A DNA stretch of 11,943 bases from Candidatus Caenarcanales bacterium (GTDB lineage: Bacteria > Cyanobacteriota > Vampirovibrionia > LMEP-6097): assembly GCA_021299565.1 (NCBI GenBank), contig JAJTHA010000034.1, forward strand, positions 1 through 11,943, in the 5' to 3' direction. The notes under the pieces are model-generated. The model was not told the DNA's origin and ran no database searches. It worked only from the letters and a program-made list of their open reading frames with translations. Made by a program: the position numbers and the translations under genes. Below are positions 6,714 through 11,943 of this stretch, piece by piece. Positions within the stretch are counted from its first letter, which is position 1. Each line of letters starts with the position of its first letter.

Positions 6714-7754
6714 ATGAATATCGGGAATTTAGCACAAATAGGCGTAAAAAGCCCTGATTTGCCATATGCTGGCCAGATTCAGCTCGCGCTGCCGGAGCTA
6801 GAACTTCATAATGCTGACAAAAGATTAGAATTACATAAGCCTCATGAAAATAAAACCAAAGAAAGAGATTTAGTTTCAGAATTAATTCACCGATTTGAGA
6901 ATGGACCACAGTGGTTTCAAAACTTTAGAACATATTTCAGTTTAGGTATTACCACATTGGGCGCGATTTTCAATGGACTAGCTGCTTTGGCGAATTCAAC
7001 AAATATTTTTGGGAAAAACTTCAGCCATTTAATGGATAAGCAAGGTGAATTATTCGCAAAATATATTATTCCATTTACTCTTGGCTGGAATGGTATTGAG
7101 GCGTGTTTTGGCAAACGTCCAATAGAAGCTCTTTCTAGATTTATTCCAGGAATTTCATTTTTGTTTTTGCCATTTTATAATTTAAATTTTGCGACTGGAT
7201 TTAGTTCTGCGATGAGCTATCTTTTTGAACATATCAAAGATAGACATGGTGGTACTCACCCTCACCCTGACAGCATGCTAGACAACAGCAAAGCCGTTCT
7301 CCAAACTTCTGTAGATATATTCAAAGATATGTTTACACTCAACACAAAAACTGAATCATTCCCCAAACAAATTGCAACATTGTTTTTGTTCCTGGGTAGT
7401 ATAGGAGGCGGTCTTTTTGCTAGCCAAGACAGAGATTCATTTGCGGCAAGATTGTTTGGAAACATGAGGAATATAGGAGGAGGGATTGCGGACATCTTGC
7501 TTATATTTAATGATGCCAAAGGTGATCCATCGAGACGAAGAGATCAAACTATAGTGGGAAGCTCTTGTCTGGCAGCCTCTATCGCAAACATTCTGATGCG
7601 CTGGGTCAAGAATCCAAAACTTGCTCGAACATTGACTCATATATCATTAGCAATGGATAATTTCGGATTGTCCTATTGGGCTCAAAGTTCCAAAAAAGAT
7701 AACGATAAAAGAATACAAGCAAAACAACAAAATTTATTAGCTATGGCAGCATAG
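6714..7754 (+). CDS. Multi-pass membrane protein of unknown function (346 aa)
   Basis: I do not recognise this protein. Residues 1-70 are polar and charged, probably a soluble head. Hydrophobic stretches follow near 74-94, 117-132, 143-163, 218-236 and 280-296, with a weaker one near 254-266, so five or six membrane passes are likely. Polar loops include a His-rich GGTHPHPD segment (179-186) and a basic DPSRRRDQ loop (271-278). The glycine-rich SIGGGLFA and NIGGGIAD motifs (229-236, 253-260) look like a repeated unit. The tail is Lys/Gln-rich. There is no cleavable signal peptide. The frame extends to a TTG at 6696, but that lies at or before the predicted transcript start, so I use ATG 6714. 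No Shine-Dalgarno. It lies between htpG and uvrC with its own promoter, so the context gives no functional link. Confidence 0.78.
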   Translation: MNIGNLAQIGVKSPDLPYAGQIQLALPELELHNADKRLELHKPHENKTKERDLVSELIHRFENGPQWFQNFRTYFSLGITTLGAIFNGLAALANSTNIFGKNFSHLMDKQGELFAKYIIPFTLGWNGIEACFGKRPIEALSRFIPGISFLFLPFYNLNFATGFSSAMSYLFEHIKDRHGGTHPHPDSMLDNSKAVLQTSVDIFKDMFTLNTKTESFPKQIATLFLFLGSIGGGLFASQDRDSFAARLFGNMRNIGGGIADILLIFNDAKGDPSRRRDQTIVGSSCLAASIANILMRWVKNPKLARTLTHISLAMDNFGLSYWAQSSKKDNDKRIQAKQQNLLAMAA

Positions 7755-7768
7755 TAACAAGCATGATT

Positions 7769-7774
7769 TATACT
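7769..7774 (+). promoter_or_regulatory. Putative uvrC -10 box (leaderless layout)
   Basis: TATACT, then AAAATT, then A, then the uvrC ATG at 7782. The 16-base string matches the htpG start region except for two bases. No -35 or Shine-Dalgarno is evident, and no LexA-like palindrome is present here, unlike at recA. Confidence 0.55.
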
Positions 7775-7781
7775 AAAATTA

Positions 7782-9614
7782 ATGTCGTCCAAAGTTCAAG
7801 ATGAACTCAAAAATTTAAGTAATGAGCCTGGGGTTTATATCTTCAAAGACCAATCTCAGAAGATAATCTATATTGGCAAAGCAATCAATTTAAAATCCCG
7901 AGTACGTTCTTACTGGAATGAATCAAGCTGGAAAGATAGACCCAAATTACGCAATTTAGTACCAAAGGTTTTTGATGTCGAAACGATTATCACAAAGAGC
8001 GAAAAAGAAGCATTAATACTTGAATCTAATTTAGTCTTTAAGCATCAGCCTAAATACAATGTACTGCTCAAAGCCAATGACAAACAGTACCCTTGGCTGG
8101 TCATCACTTATGATGAAGCTTATCCTAGATTGATTCCAGTTAGAGCTGTTGAAGATTACAAATCCAAAAAAAGAAATTCAAAAAATAAATTTTATGGACC
8201 CTACACCAATGTTTCTGCCATGTACGAAAATTTGGTTTTGGTTAATGAGCTATTTCCTCTTCGAAAAAAAAGAATTCCACCGTTTAAAGATAGACCCTGT
8301 CTCAATTATGATCTAGGCAAATGTCTAGCGCCTTGTCAAAAACTAGTCAGCGAAGAAGACTACCAGCTAATGCTAGATCAAGTAGAAATGGTATTAAAAG
8401 GAGATTATCAGGATCTCTTGAAAATGCTCAAAATAGAGATGCAGAGATTCAGCGAACAACAAGAATATGAACGAGCGGCAAAGATACGAGACAGAATCAA
8501 AGCACTTGAAACTTTTAATGAAAAACAAAATGTAGTTTTTGATGATAAAAATTTGGATCAGGATGCAATAGCACTTGCCATAGACAACGAGAGTGACACC
8601 GCGTGCTTACAAGTTTTCAAAACCCGCTCTGGCAAATTGATTAGTAGAGACACAGTCGAACTTGATCTCAATGAAGAAAATTCAGAAGAAGAAATTTTTG
8701 ATTCAGCTTTTGAACAATACTATTCTAATGTACCGGCAGATCAAATACCCAAAGAAATATTATGCAGCCACAAACTATCCAATTATGAGGCTTACAGCGA
8801 ATGGCTGAGTGAAAAAAAAGAATCTAAAGTCAAGATTCTCACGCCTCAAAAAGGAGAAAAACTTGCTCAAATTAAACTTGCATCGAGAAATGCAAAAGTT
8901 ATAATTGAAAGAATTAAACTTGAGAGGCTTGAAGAAGCTTCAAAAGATATCAATATAGCCTTGAATAATTTACAAAATTCTCTAGATCTAAGAATGCCTC
9001 CAGAAAGAATAGAATGTTTCGATATTTCTCATATTCAAGGACATGCAACTGTAGCTAGTATGGTTACTTTTATAGATGGCATGCCTGAAAAAAATCAATA
9101 CAAAAGATTCAAAATTTCCCAAGATCAAAATGATGATTTTGCTTCGATGAAAGAAGTTATCTCCAGAAGATACAAAAACAAAGAAGCGATTCCGAATTTG
9201 ATAATTATTGATGGTGGTAAAGGTCAATTAAACGCAGCATGGGAAGCACTGAAAGACCTAGAACTAGAACATATTAATTGTGTTAGTTTGGCAAAAGAAC
9301 AAGAAGAGATTTTTTTACCGGAAGAATCTCGTCCTTTGATTTTGGACAGAAGATCTCCTGAGTTGTTTCTTGTCCAAAGGATCAGAAATGAAGCGCATAG
9401 ATTTGCAATCACTTATCATAGACAACTAAGATCAAATAGAAGCTTCAAAAGTAAATTAGATGATATACCAGGATTAGGTCCCAAGAAAAAAGAAATACTG
9501 CTTGAAAAATATCCGACTCTATCAAAAATAAAAGCAGCTAGTCTGGAGGAGCTAGCTGCTTTGCGTGGGTTTACTAAGGAATTAGCTATGAAAATATTAG
9601 AAACATTAAGCTAA
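7782..9614 (+). CDS. uvrC: Excinuclease ABC subunit C
   Basis: UvrC makes both incisions in UvrABC nucleotide excision repair. The 610 residues contain all expected parts. The GIY-YIG nuclease (about 14-95; GVY 17-19, YIG 30-32, catalytic Arg near 40) makes the 3' cut. A cysteine region follows at 173-185. The UvrB-binding UVR motif is near 213-243 (EYERAAKIRDRIKALE). The RNase H-like domain makes the 5' cut (ECFDISHIQG 411-420, IIDGGKG 475-481, NEAHRFA 536-542; likely catalytic D413, D477, H539). Two helix-hairpin-helix motifs close it (DIPGLGPKKK and ALRGFTKE). Only three of the four E. coli iron-sulfur cysteines are present (C173, C181, C185); the first is replaced within FPLRKKRIPPFKDRPC, as I remember for cyanobacterial UvrC. 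The last 9 nt overlap convergent recA. Confidence 0.98.
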   Translation: MSSKVQDELKNLSNEPGVYIFKDQSQKIIYIGKAINLKSRVRSYWNESSWKDRPKLRNLVPKVFDVETIITKSEKEALILESNLVFKHQPKYNVLLKANDKQYPWLVITYDEAYPRLIPVRAVEDYKSKKRNSKNKFYGPYTNVSAMYENLVLVNELFPLRKKRIPPFKDRPCLNYDLGKCLAPCQKLVSEEDYQLMLDQVEMVLKGDYQDLLKMLKIEMQRFSEQQEYERAAKIRDRIKALETFNEKQNVVFDDKNLDQDAIALAIDNESDTACLQVFKTRSGKLISRDTVELDLNEENSEEEIFDSAFEQYYSNVPADQIPKEILCSHKLSNYEAYSEWLSEKKESKVKILTPQKGEKLAQIKLASRNAKVIIERIKLERLEEASKDINIALNNLQNSLDLRMPPERIECFDISHIQGHATVASMVTFIDGMPEKNQYKRFKISQDQNDDFASMKEVISRRYKNKEAIPNLIIIDGGKGQLNAAWEALKDLELEHINCVSLAKEQEEIFLPEESRPLILDRRSPELFLVQRIRNEAHRFAITYHRQLRSNRSFKSKLDDIPGLGPKKKEILLEKYPTLSKIKAASLEELAALRGFTKELAMKILETLS

Positions 9615-10748
9615 CGCTTCTTCTGCAGAGTCATCTAATTCATCCTCTGGAATAGGAGCATCGATTTCGGACATGCCTTCAAAATCAGCAGGGTTAACAC
9701 CTGTATCAACAGCGGCTCTGGCTTTGATCTCTGCGTAAACTTTTGCTTCTATTTCAGCTAATTTCTCAGCTGGAAGTGCTGCAATAGAATTGTCTCTACC
9801 TTGACCAATTTTTTCGCCATTATAGCTATACCAAGCTCCTGATTTTTCTACGATATTAAATCCAACAGCAGCATCAAAAATACATCCTTCTGTATTAATT
9901 CCTTTACCGAAGACTATATCAAACTCAGCAAGTTTAAATGGAGGTGATACTTTGTTTTTCACAACTTTGACTTTTACTCTATTACCAATATCTACTCCAT
10001 CTTTTTTGATAGATTCGATACGTCTAATATCAAGACGAACGCTTGCGTAGAACTTCAAAGAGTTACCACCAGTAGTTGTTTCAGGTGAACCATACATTAC
10101 ACCAATTTTTTGACGTAATTGATTAATAAACACTATTGTAGTTCCTGTTTTGGCAGAAATAGCAGTTAGCTTACGCAATGCTTGTGACATCAAACGCGCT
10201 TGTAGACCAGGTAATTGGTCACCCATTTCTCCTTCAATCTCTGCTCTTGGGACTAATGCCGCAACAGAGTCAATAACTATAATATCTACAGCAGCTGATC
10301 TTACTAAGTGTTCTGTAATCTCTAATGCTTGCTCACCAGTATCTGGTTGAGAAATCAGAAGATCATCAGTATTCACTCCAAGAGCTTTTGCATACACAGG
10401 ATCTAGTGCGTGCTCCGCATCAACTATCGCTGCGATACCGCCTTGCTTTTGGGCTTGTGCGCAAATAGTCATAGCAAGAGTGGTTTTACCAGAAGATTCA
10501 GGACCATAGATCTCTATTACTCTTCCTTTTGGAATTCCACCAACTCCAAGTGCGATATCCAAACTTAGTGCTCCGGTAGGAATAATCTCTAATTGCACTG
10601 GAGGCTTATCACCCAGTCTCATGATTGCTCCTTTGCCGAAGTTTTTTTCTATTTGAGACAGGGTTCCAGTTAAACTTTTTAGTTTATCTTTTTTGTCTTT
10701 TAATTCTTTATTCATTATGTTGTTGTCCTTTTTGATGTCTGTAGCCAT
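9606..10748 (-). CDS. recA: Recombinase RecA
   Basis: RecA forms filaments on single-stranded DNA, catalyses strand exchange and triggers LexA self-cleavage. The 380-residue protein shows Walker A GPESSGKT (82-89), Walker B DIIVID (155-160), the L1 loop around EMGDQLPGLQARLMS, and the L2 loop from FINQLRQKIG to TTTGGNSLKF (208-233). The C-terminus is acidic (EDELDDSAEEALA), the usual autoregulatory tail. There is no intein. AAAGGAG (10765-10759) lies 10 nt before the chosen ATG; a second ATG at 10715, giving MNKELKDKK, has a weaker AAGGAC and would also fit family length. Transcription probably starts near 11069 from a promoter carrying a LexA-like site, leaving a leader of about 320 nt. The gene ends inside the end of uvrC. 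Confidence 0.98.
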   Translation of the reverse strand: MATDIKKDNNIMNKELKDKKDKLKSLTGTLSQIEKNFGKGAIMRLGDKPPVQLEIIPTGALSLDIALGVGGIPKGRVIEIYGPESSGKTTLAMTICAQAQKQGGIAAIVDAEHALDPVYAKALGVNTDDLLISQPDTGEQALEITEHLVRSAAVDIIVIDSVAALVPRAEIEGEMGDQLPGLQARLMSQALRKLTAISAKTGTTIVFINQLRQKIGVMYGSPETTTGGNSLKFYASVRLDIRRIESIKKDGVDIGNRVKVKVVKNKVSPPFKLAEFDIVFGKGINTEGCIFDAAVGFNIVEKSGAWYSYNGEKIGQGRDNSIAALPAEKLAEIEAKVYAEIKARAAVDTGVNPADFEGMSEIDAPIPEDELDDSAEEALA

Positions 10749-11069
10749 GATCTCTAATCTCCTTTAATTCTATCTCTCTTGCTGCCTCCAAAAGCGTTGT
10801 AATTCTTTCAGGCTTTGTTTTCGTCACCCTGAGGAGCTGCCTCCGGCAGCGACGTGAGGGTCCACGCAACTTAGTGCATGATGGATCCTGACGGTCGCTT
10901 CGCTCCCTCAGGATGACGAACATTATCAAAGCACGCGAAGAAATATGAAATCTATTTAAGGCTACGGAGCTCCCACCGGAAACTTCAAAAACTAACTTAG
11001 GGATATTTTTTGAGGTTTGCGGCGGGTTTTGTAGCTTGCCTAGATCATCAACATCTTCAGGGCTCTTAA
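10749..11069 (-). promoter_or_regulatory. Long recA leader / gene-free stretch
   Basis: This is the predicted untranslated leader between the recA start point and its ATG, about 320 nt. It contains palindromic element copy B (10820-10920) and the Shine-Dalgarno AAAGGAG (10765-10759). A 125-codon frame (11085-10708) spans it, but its ATG lies upstream of the predicted start point. Its later in-frame ATG (10923) adjoins the palindrome and the frame runs into recA, so I treat it as non-coding. Apart from a GGAGCTCC palindrome near 10966, nothing else was recognised. Confidence 0.5.
10820..10920. repeat. Branched palindromic element, copy B, in the recA leader
   Basis: Outer arms TTCGTCACCCTGAGG (10820-10834) and CCTCAGGATGACGAA (10906-10920) pair at 14 of 15 positions; the odd pair would be G-U in recA mRNA. 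Inside are a perfect hairpin GCTGCC-TCC-GGCAGC (10836-10850) and, on the other side, a GCGAAGC mini-hairpin (around 10898-10904, minus strand). GTGAGGGTCCA (10854-10864) pairs with TGGATCCTGAC (10882-10892) at 9 of 11, closing a loop that itself holds GCA/TGC. The architecture is that of copy A at 4609. The wording CCTGAGGGAGCGAAGCGACC is of a type I remember as a dispersed short palindrome in many bacterial genomes. Confidence 0.8.
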
Positions 11070-11075
11070 CTATAT

Positions 11076-11104
11076 AAGGTATCATACTTGAGTACGAGGG
11101 TCAA
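11076..11104 (-). promoter_or_regulatory. recA promoter
   Basis: On the minus strand, TTGACC (11104-11099) is followed by a 17-bp spacer and TACCTT (11081-11076). TG one base before the hexamer makes it an extended -10. The start point would be near 11069. This is the only promoter in the window with both a good -35 and the ideal spacing. Confidence 0.65.
11082..11097. promoter_or_regulatory. LexA-like operator within the recA promoter spacer
   Basis: TCATAC-TTGA-GTACGA is a palindrome with one mismatch between its 6-bp half-sites, and it sits exactly between the -35 and -10. On the minus strand it reads CGTACTCAAGTATG, which fits the cyanobacterial LexA box RGTACNNNDGTWCB except at two positions. 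Binding would block polymerase, the usual SOS arrangement for recA. Confidence 0.55.
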
Positions 11105-11140
11105 GCGTTTCTTGAATTAAGTTTTGTTAATCAAATCTTT

Positions 11141-11149
11141 TGCTAGATT
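11141..11149 (+). promoter_or_regulatory. Putative extended -10 box of the DUF5674-type gene
   Basis: TGCTAGATT has the extended-10 form TGn-TAnnTT. The start point would be near 11156, three nt before the ATG at 11159. No -35 is clear. The 37 bp between this box and the recA -35 separate two divergent promoters, so LexA binding might affect both. Confidence 0.4.
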
Positions 11150-11158
11150 TATAGGTTC

Positions 11159-11512
11159 ATGTACCAAATCGAAATCATCACAAACGAAATTTCTTTGCAA
11201 CAAATCATTATTAGCGCCAAGCAAAGCCATATCACATTCACAAAAGCAGTAGTCGATATTGAGAAAGGAATCATGGCAATTGGGTCTGAGCTGCATGTTG
11301 ACGAAGAGCAAACATTGATAGATCAAGGATCAAAACAGGAAAATTTGTGGGGGATCAATATTCATATCAAAAGCGATTCTTATGAAATAGAGTTTGATTC
11401 AATGATCAACTTGAGACCCAATCAGAATAACTATTCTAGGGCTGTTGAAGATAGTGGTACACAAAAGCTAATTATAGATACAGTTGAAGGATTAATAGAT
11501 TGCCAGAAATAA
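11159..11512 (+). CDS. DUF5674-type protein of unknown function (117 aa)
   Basis: The protein matches what I remember of the DUF5674 family along most of its length. The central block AVVDIEKGIMAIGSELHVDE (30-49) is followed by GSKQENLWGIN (57-67), then EFDSMINLRP (78-87) and SRAVED (93-98), the usual conserved positions. No biochemical role is known to me. The protein is soluble, slightly acidic, and has no signal peptide. The ATG is 3 nt from a predicted transcript start. The end overlaps the next gene by 13 nt, which implies translational coupling and a joint function. I recall similar neighbours in other bacteria, including candidate phyla, but cannot verify that here. A toxin-antitoxin-like or small-complex role is conceivable and unproven. 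Confidence 0.82.
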   Translation: MYQIEIITNEISLQQIIISAKQSHITFTKAVVDIEKGIMAIGSELHVDEEQTLIDQGSKQENLWGINIHIKSDSYEIEFDSMINLRPNQNNYSRAVEDSGTQKLIIDTVEGLIDCQK

Positions 11513-11850
11513 ATTATTTTCATAAAGGTCTAGCAGGCGGTAGATGGTTTGAGTTTCCTCTGGCATTGCAACTCGGCAATATTGGTGGTGAAATCCAAAG
11601 ACATATTAATGCCATGAAACGTGAAGATCCACAAGCTGCTCAAGACGCGTTTTACAAAGCAATAGAGTTAATTGATCTTACCAAAAATGACCCGAAACAC
11701 CGTGGAACAGGCAGACTCAAAGAAATCTGTCGTTTGAAAGAATTTTTGGTTGATGCGATATTCAATGACCCACCACTATACAAGTCTGACTTAGAAGGTT
11801 TGGTGAAATATTGTAATCAAATGGTGATTTCATACAAATCACAGCATTAA
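11500..11850 (+). CDS. Small helical protein of uncharacterised family (116 aa), paired with the DUF5674-type gene
   Basis: The protein starts with HKGLAGGRWFEFPLALQLGN, a motif I remember as the signature of an unnamed family. It continues with mostly helical segments: IGGEIQRHINAMK, AAQDAFYKAIELIDLT, GRLKEICRLKEFLVDAIF and LEGLVKYCNQMVISYK. No enzyme motif, signal or membrane segment is seen. The start is a TTG at 11500, supported by AAGGA 8 nt upstream (11487-11491); no ATG lies near, and starting later would lose the conserved head. It overlaps the previous gene by 13 nt in another frame. The pair is probably one transcript. It might be a helical-bundle partner of the DUF5674-type protein; this is inference. 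Confidence 0.75.
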   Translation: MPEINYFHKGLAGGRWFEFPLALQLGNIGGEIQRHINAMKREDPQAAQDAFYKAIELIDLTKNDPKHRGTGRLKEICRLKEFLVDAIFNDPPLYKSDLEGLVKYCNQMVISYKSQH

Positions 11851-11855
11851 GTTTC

Positions 11856-11943
11856 ATGCCCAAGAAAAACAAATATCCCCACAAATCCTCCGACTTTGAG
11901 CTTCTCAAAAAATTTCATCTAGGTAAATTAAGCATAGAAGAAG
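11856..11943 (+). CDS. Start of a third gene in the group (partial)
   Basis: An ATG 5 nt after the previous stop opens a frame of 29 codons that reaches the window edge without a stop: a lysine-rich head (MPKKNKYPHKSSDFELL) and then KKFHLGKLSIEE. It is basic and hydrophilic, with no signal peptide. There is no Shine-Dalgarno, so coupling to the previous gene is likely if it is real. Too short to assign a family. Confidence 0.5.
   Translation, partial: MPKKNKYPHKSSDFELLKKFHLGKLSIEE

Noticed and set aside
7262..7640. Two overlapping minus-strand frames opposite the membrane protein gene
   Set aside because: Antisense shadows; the plus-strand frame is continuous with sensible membrane topology.
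10708..11085. A 125-codon minus-strand open frame upstream of recA
   Set aside because: Its ATG lies within the LexA-like operator and upstream of the predicted recA start point, its centre is the palindromic element, and its end overlaps recA by 41 nt. No family similarity was recognised.
11117..11326. 69-codon minus-strand frame opposite the DUF5674-type gene
   Set aside because: It is a shadow of a well-supported plus-strand gene and reads into the intergenic promoter region; no recognised similarity.
1..11943. CRISPR array, tRNA, rRNA, insertion sequence or prophage
   Set aside because: No regularly spaced direct repeats, cloverleaf, rRNA-like segment, transposase, integrase or phage structural gene was found on reading both strands.

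Overview
The window is a low-GC bacterial chromosome segment, densely packed, with genes alternating between strands. Four housekeeping genes anchor it: ispG (MEP isoprenoid pathway), htpG (Hsp90), uvrC (nucleotide excision repair) and recA (recombination/SOS). Several details recall the cyanobacterial side of the tree, possibly a non-photosynthetic Melainabacteria-like lineage. These are the UvrC cysteine pattern, the RecA sequence style, and an operator over the recA promoter that resembles the cyanobacterial LexA box. This placement is from memory of the families and is tentative. IspG is the longer form I associate with alphaproteobacteria.

Layout. Positions 1-1151 (minus) hold the N-terminal part of a secreted protein with a short collagen-like tract and 14-residue YadA-like head repeats; it runs off the left edge. 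1312-2439 (plus) is an exported serine hydrolase of the beta-lactamase family. 2452-2712 (minus) and 2736-3236 (plus) are two small unknown genes that diverge from one shared palindromic -10 box. 3241-4560 (minus) is ispG, and 4776-6689 (plus) is htpG; between their starts lies a branched palindromic element. 6714-7754 is an unknown multi-pass membrane protein. 7782-9614 is uvrC, whose end overlaps the end of convergent recA (9606-10748, minus). recA has a predicted leader of about 320 nt containing a second palindromic element, and a promoter with a LexA-like palindrome between its -35 and -10 boxes. 11159-11943 (plus) is a tight group: a DUF5674-type gene, an overlapping small gene of an uncharacterised family, and the start of a third gene cut by the window edge.

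Three patterns cross gene boundaries. First, at least five genes have a -10-like hexamer that would place the transcription start 0-2 nt before the ATG, with no Shine-Dalgarno; this suggests that leaderless mRNAs are common here. recA, the collagen-like gene and the second gene of the right-hand group do have Shine-Dalgarno sequences. Second, the two palindromic elements differ in sequence but share one architecture: an outer stem, side hairpins and an inner stem closing a loop. They look like members of a dispersed element family. Third, 3' ends are packed very tightly, with convergent genes separated by 12 or 4 nt or overlapping by 9 nt.

No tRNA, rRNA, CRISPR array, transposase or phage gene was recognised. 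The least explained parts are the surface protein at the left edge, the DUF5674 group at the right edge, and the recA leader.
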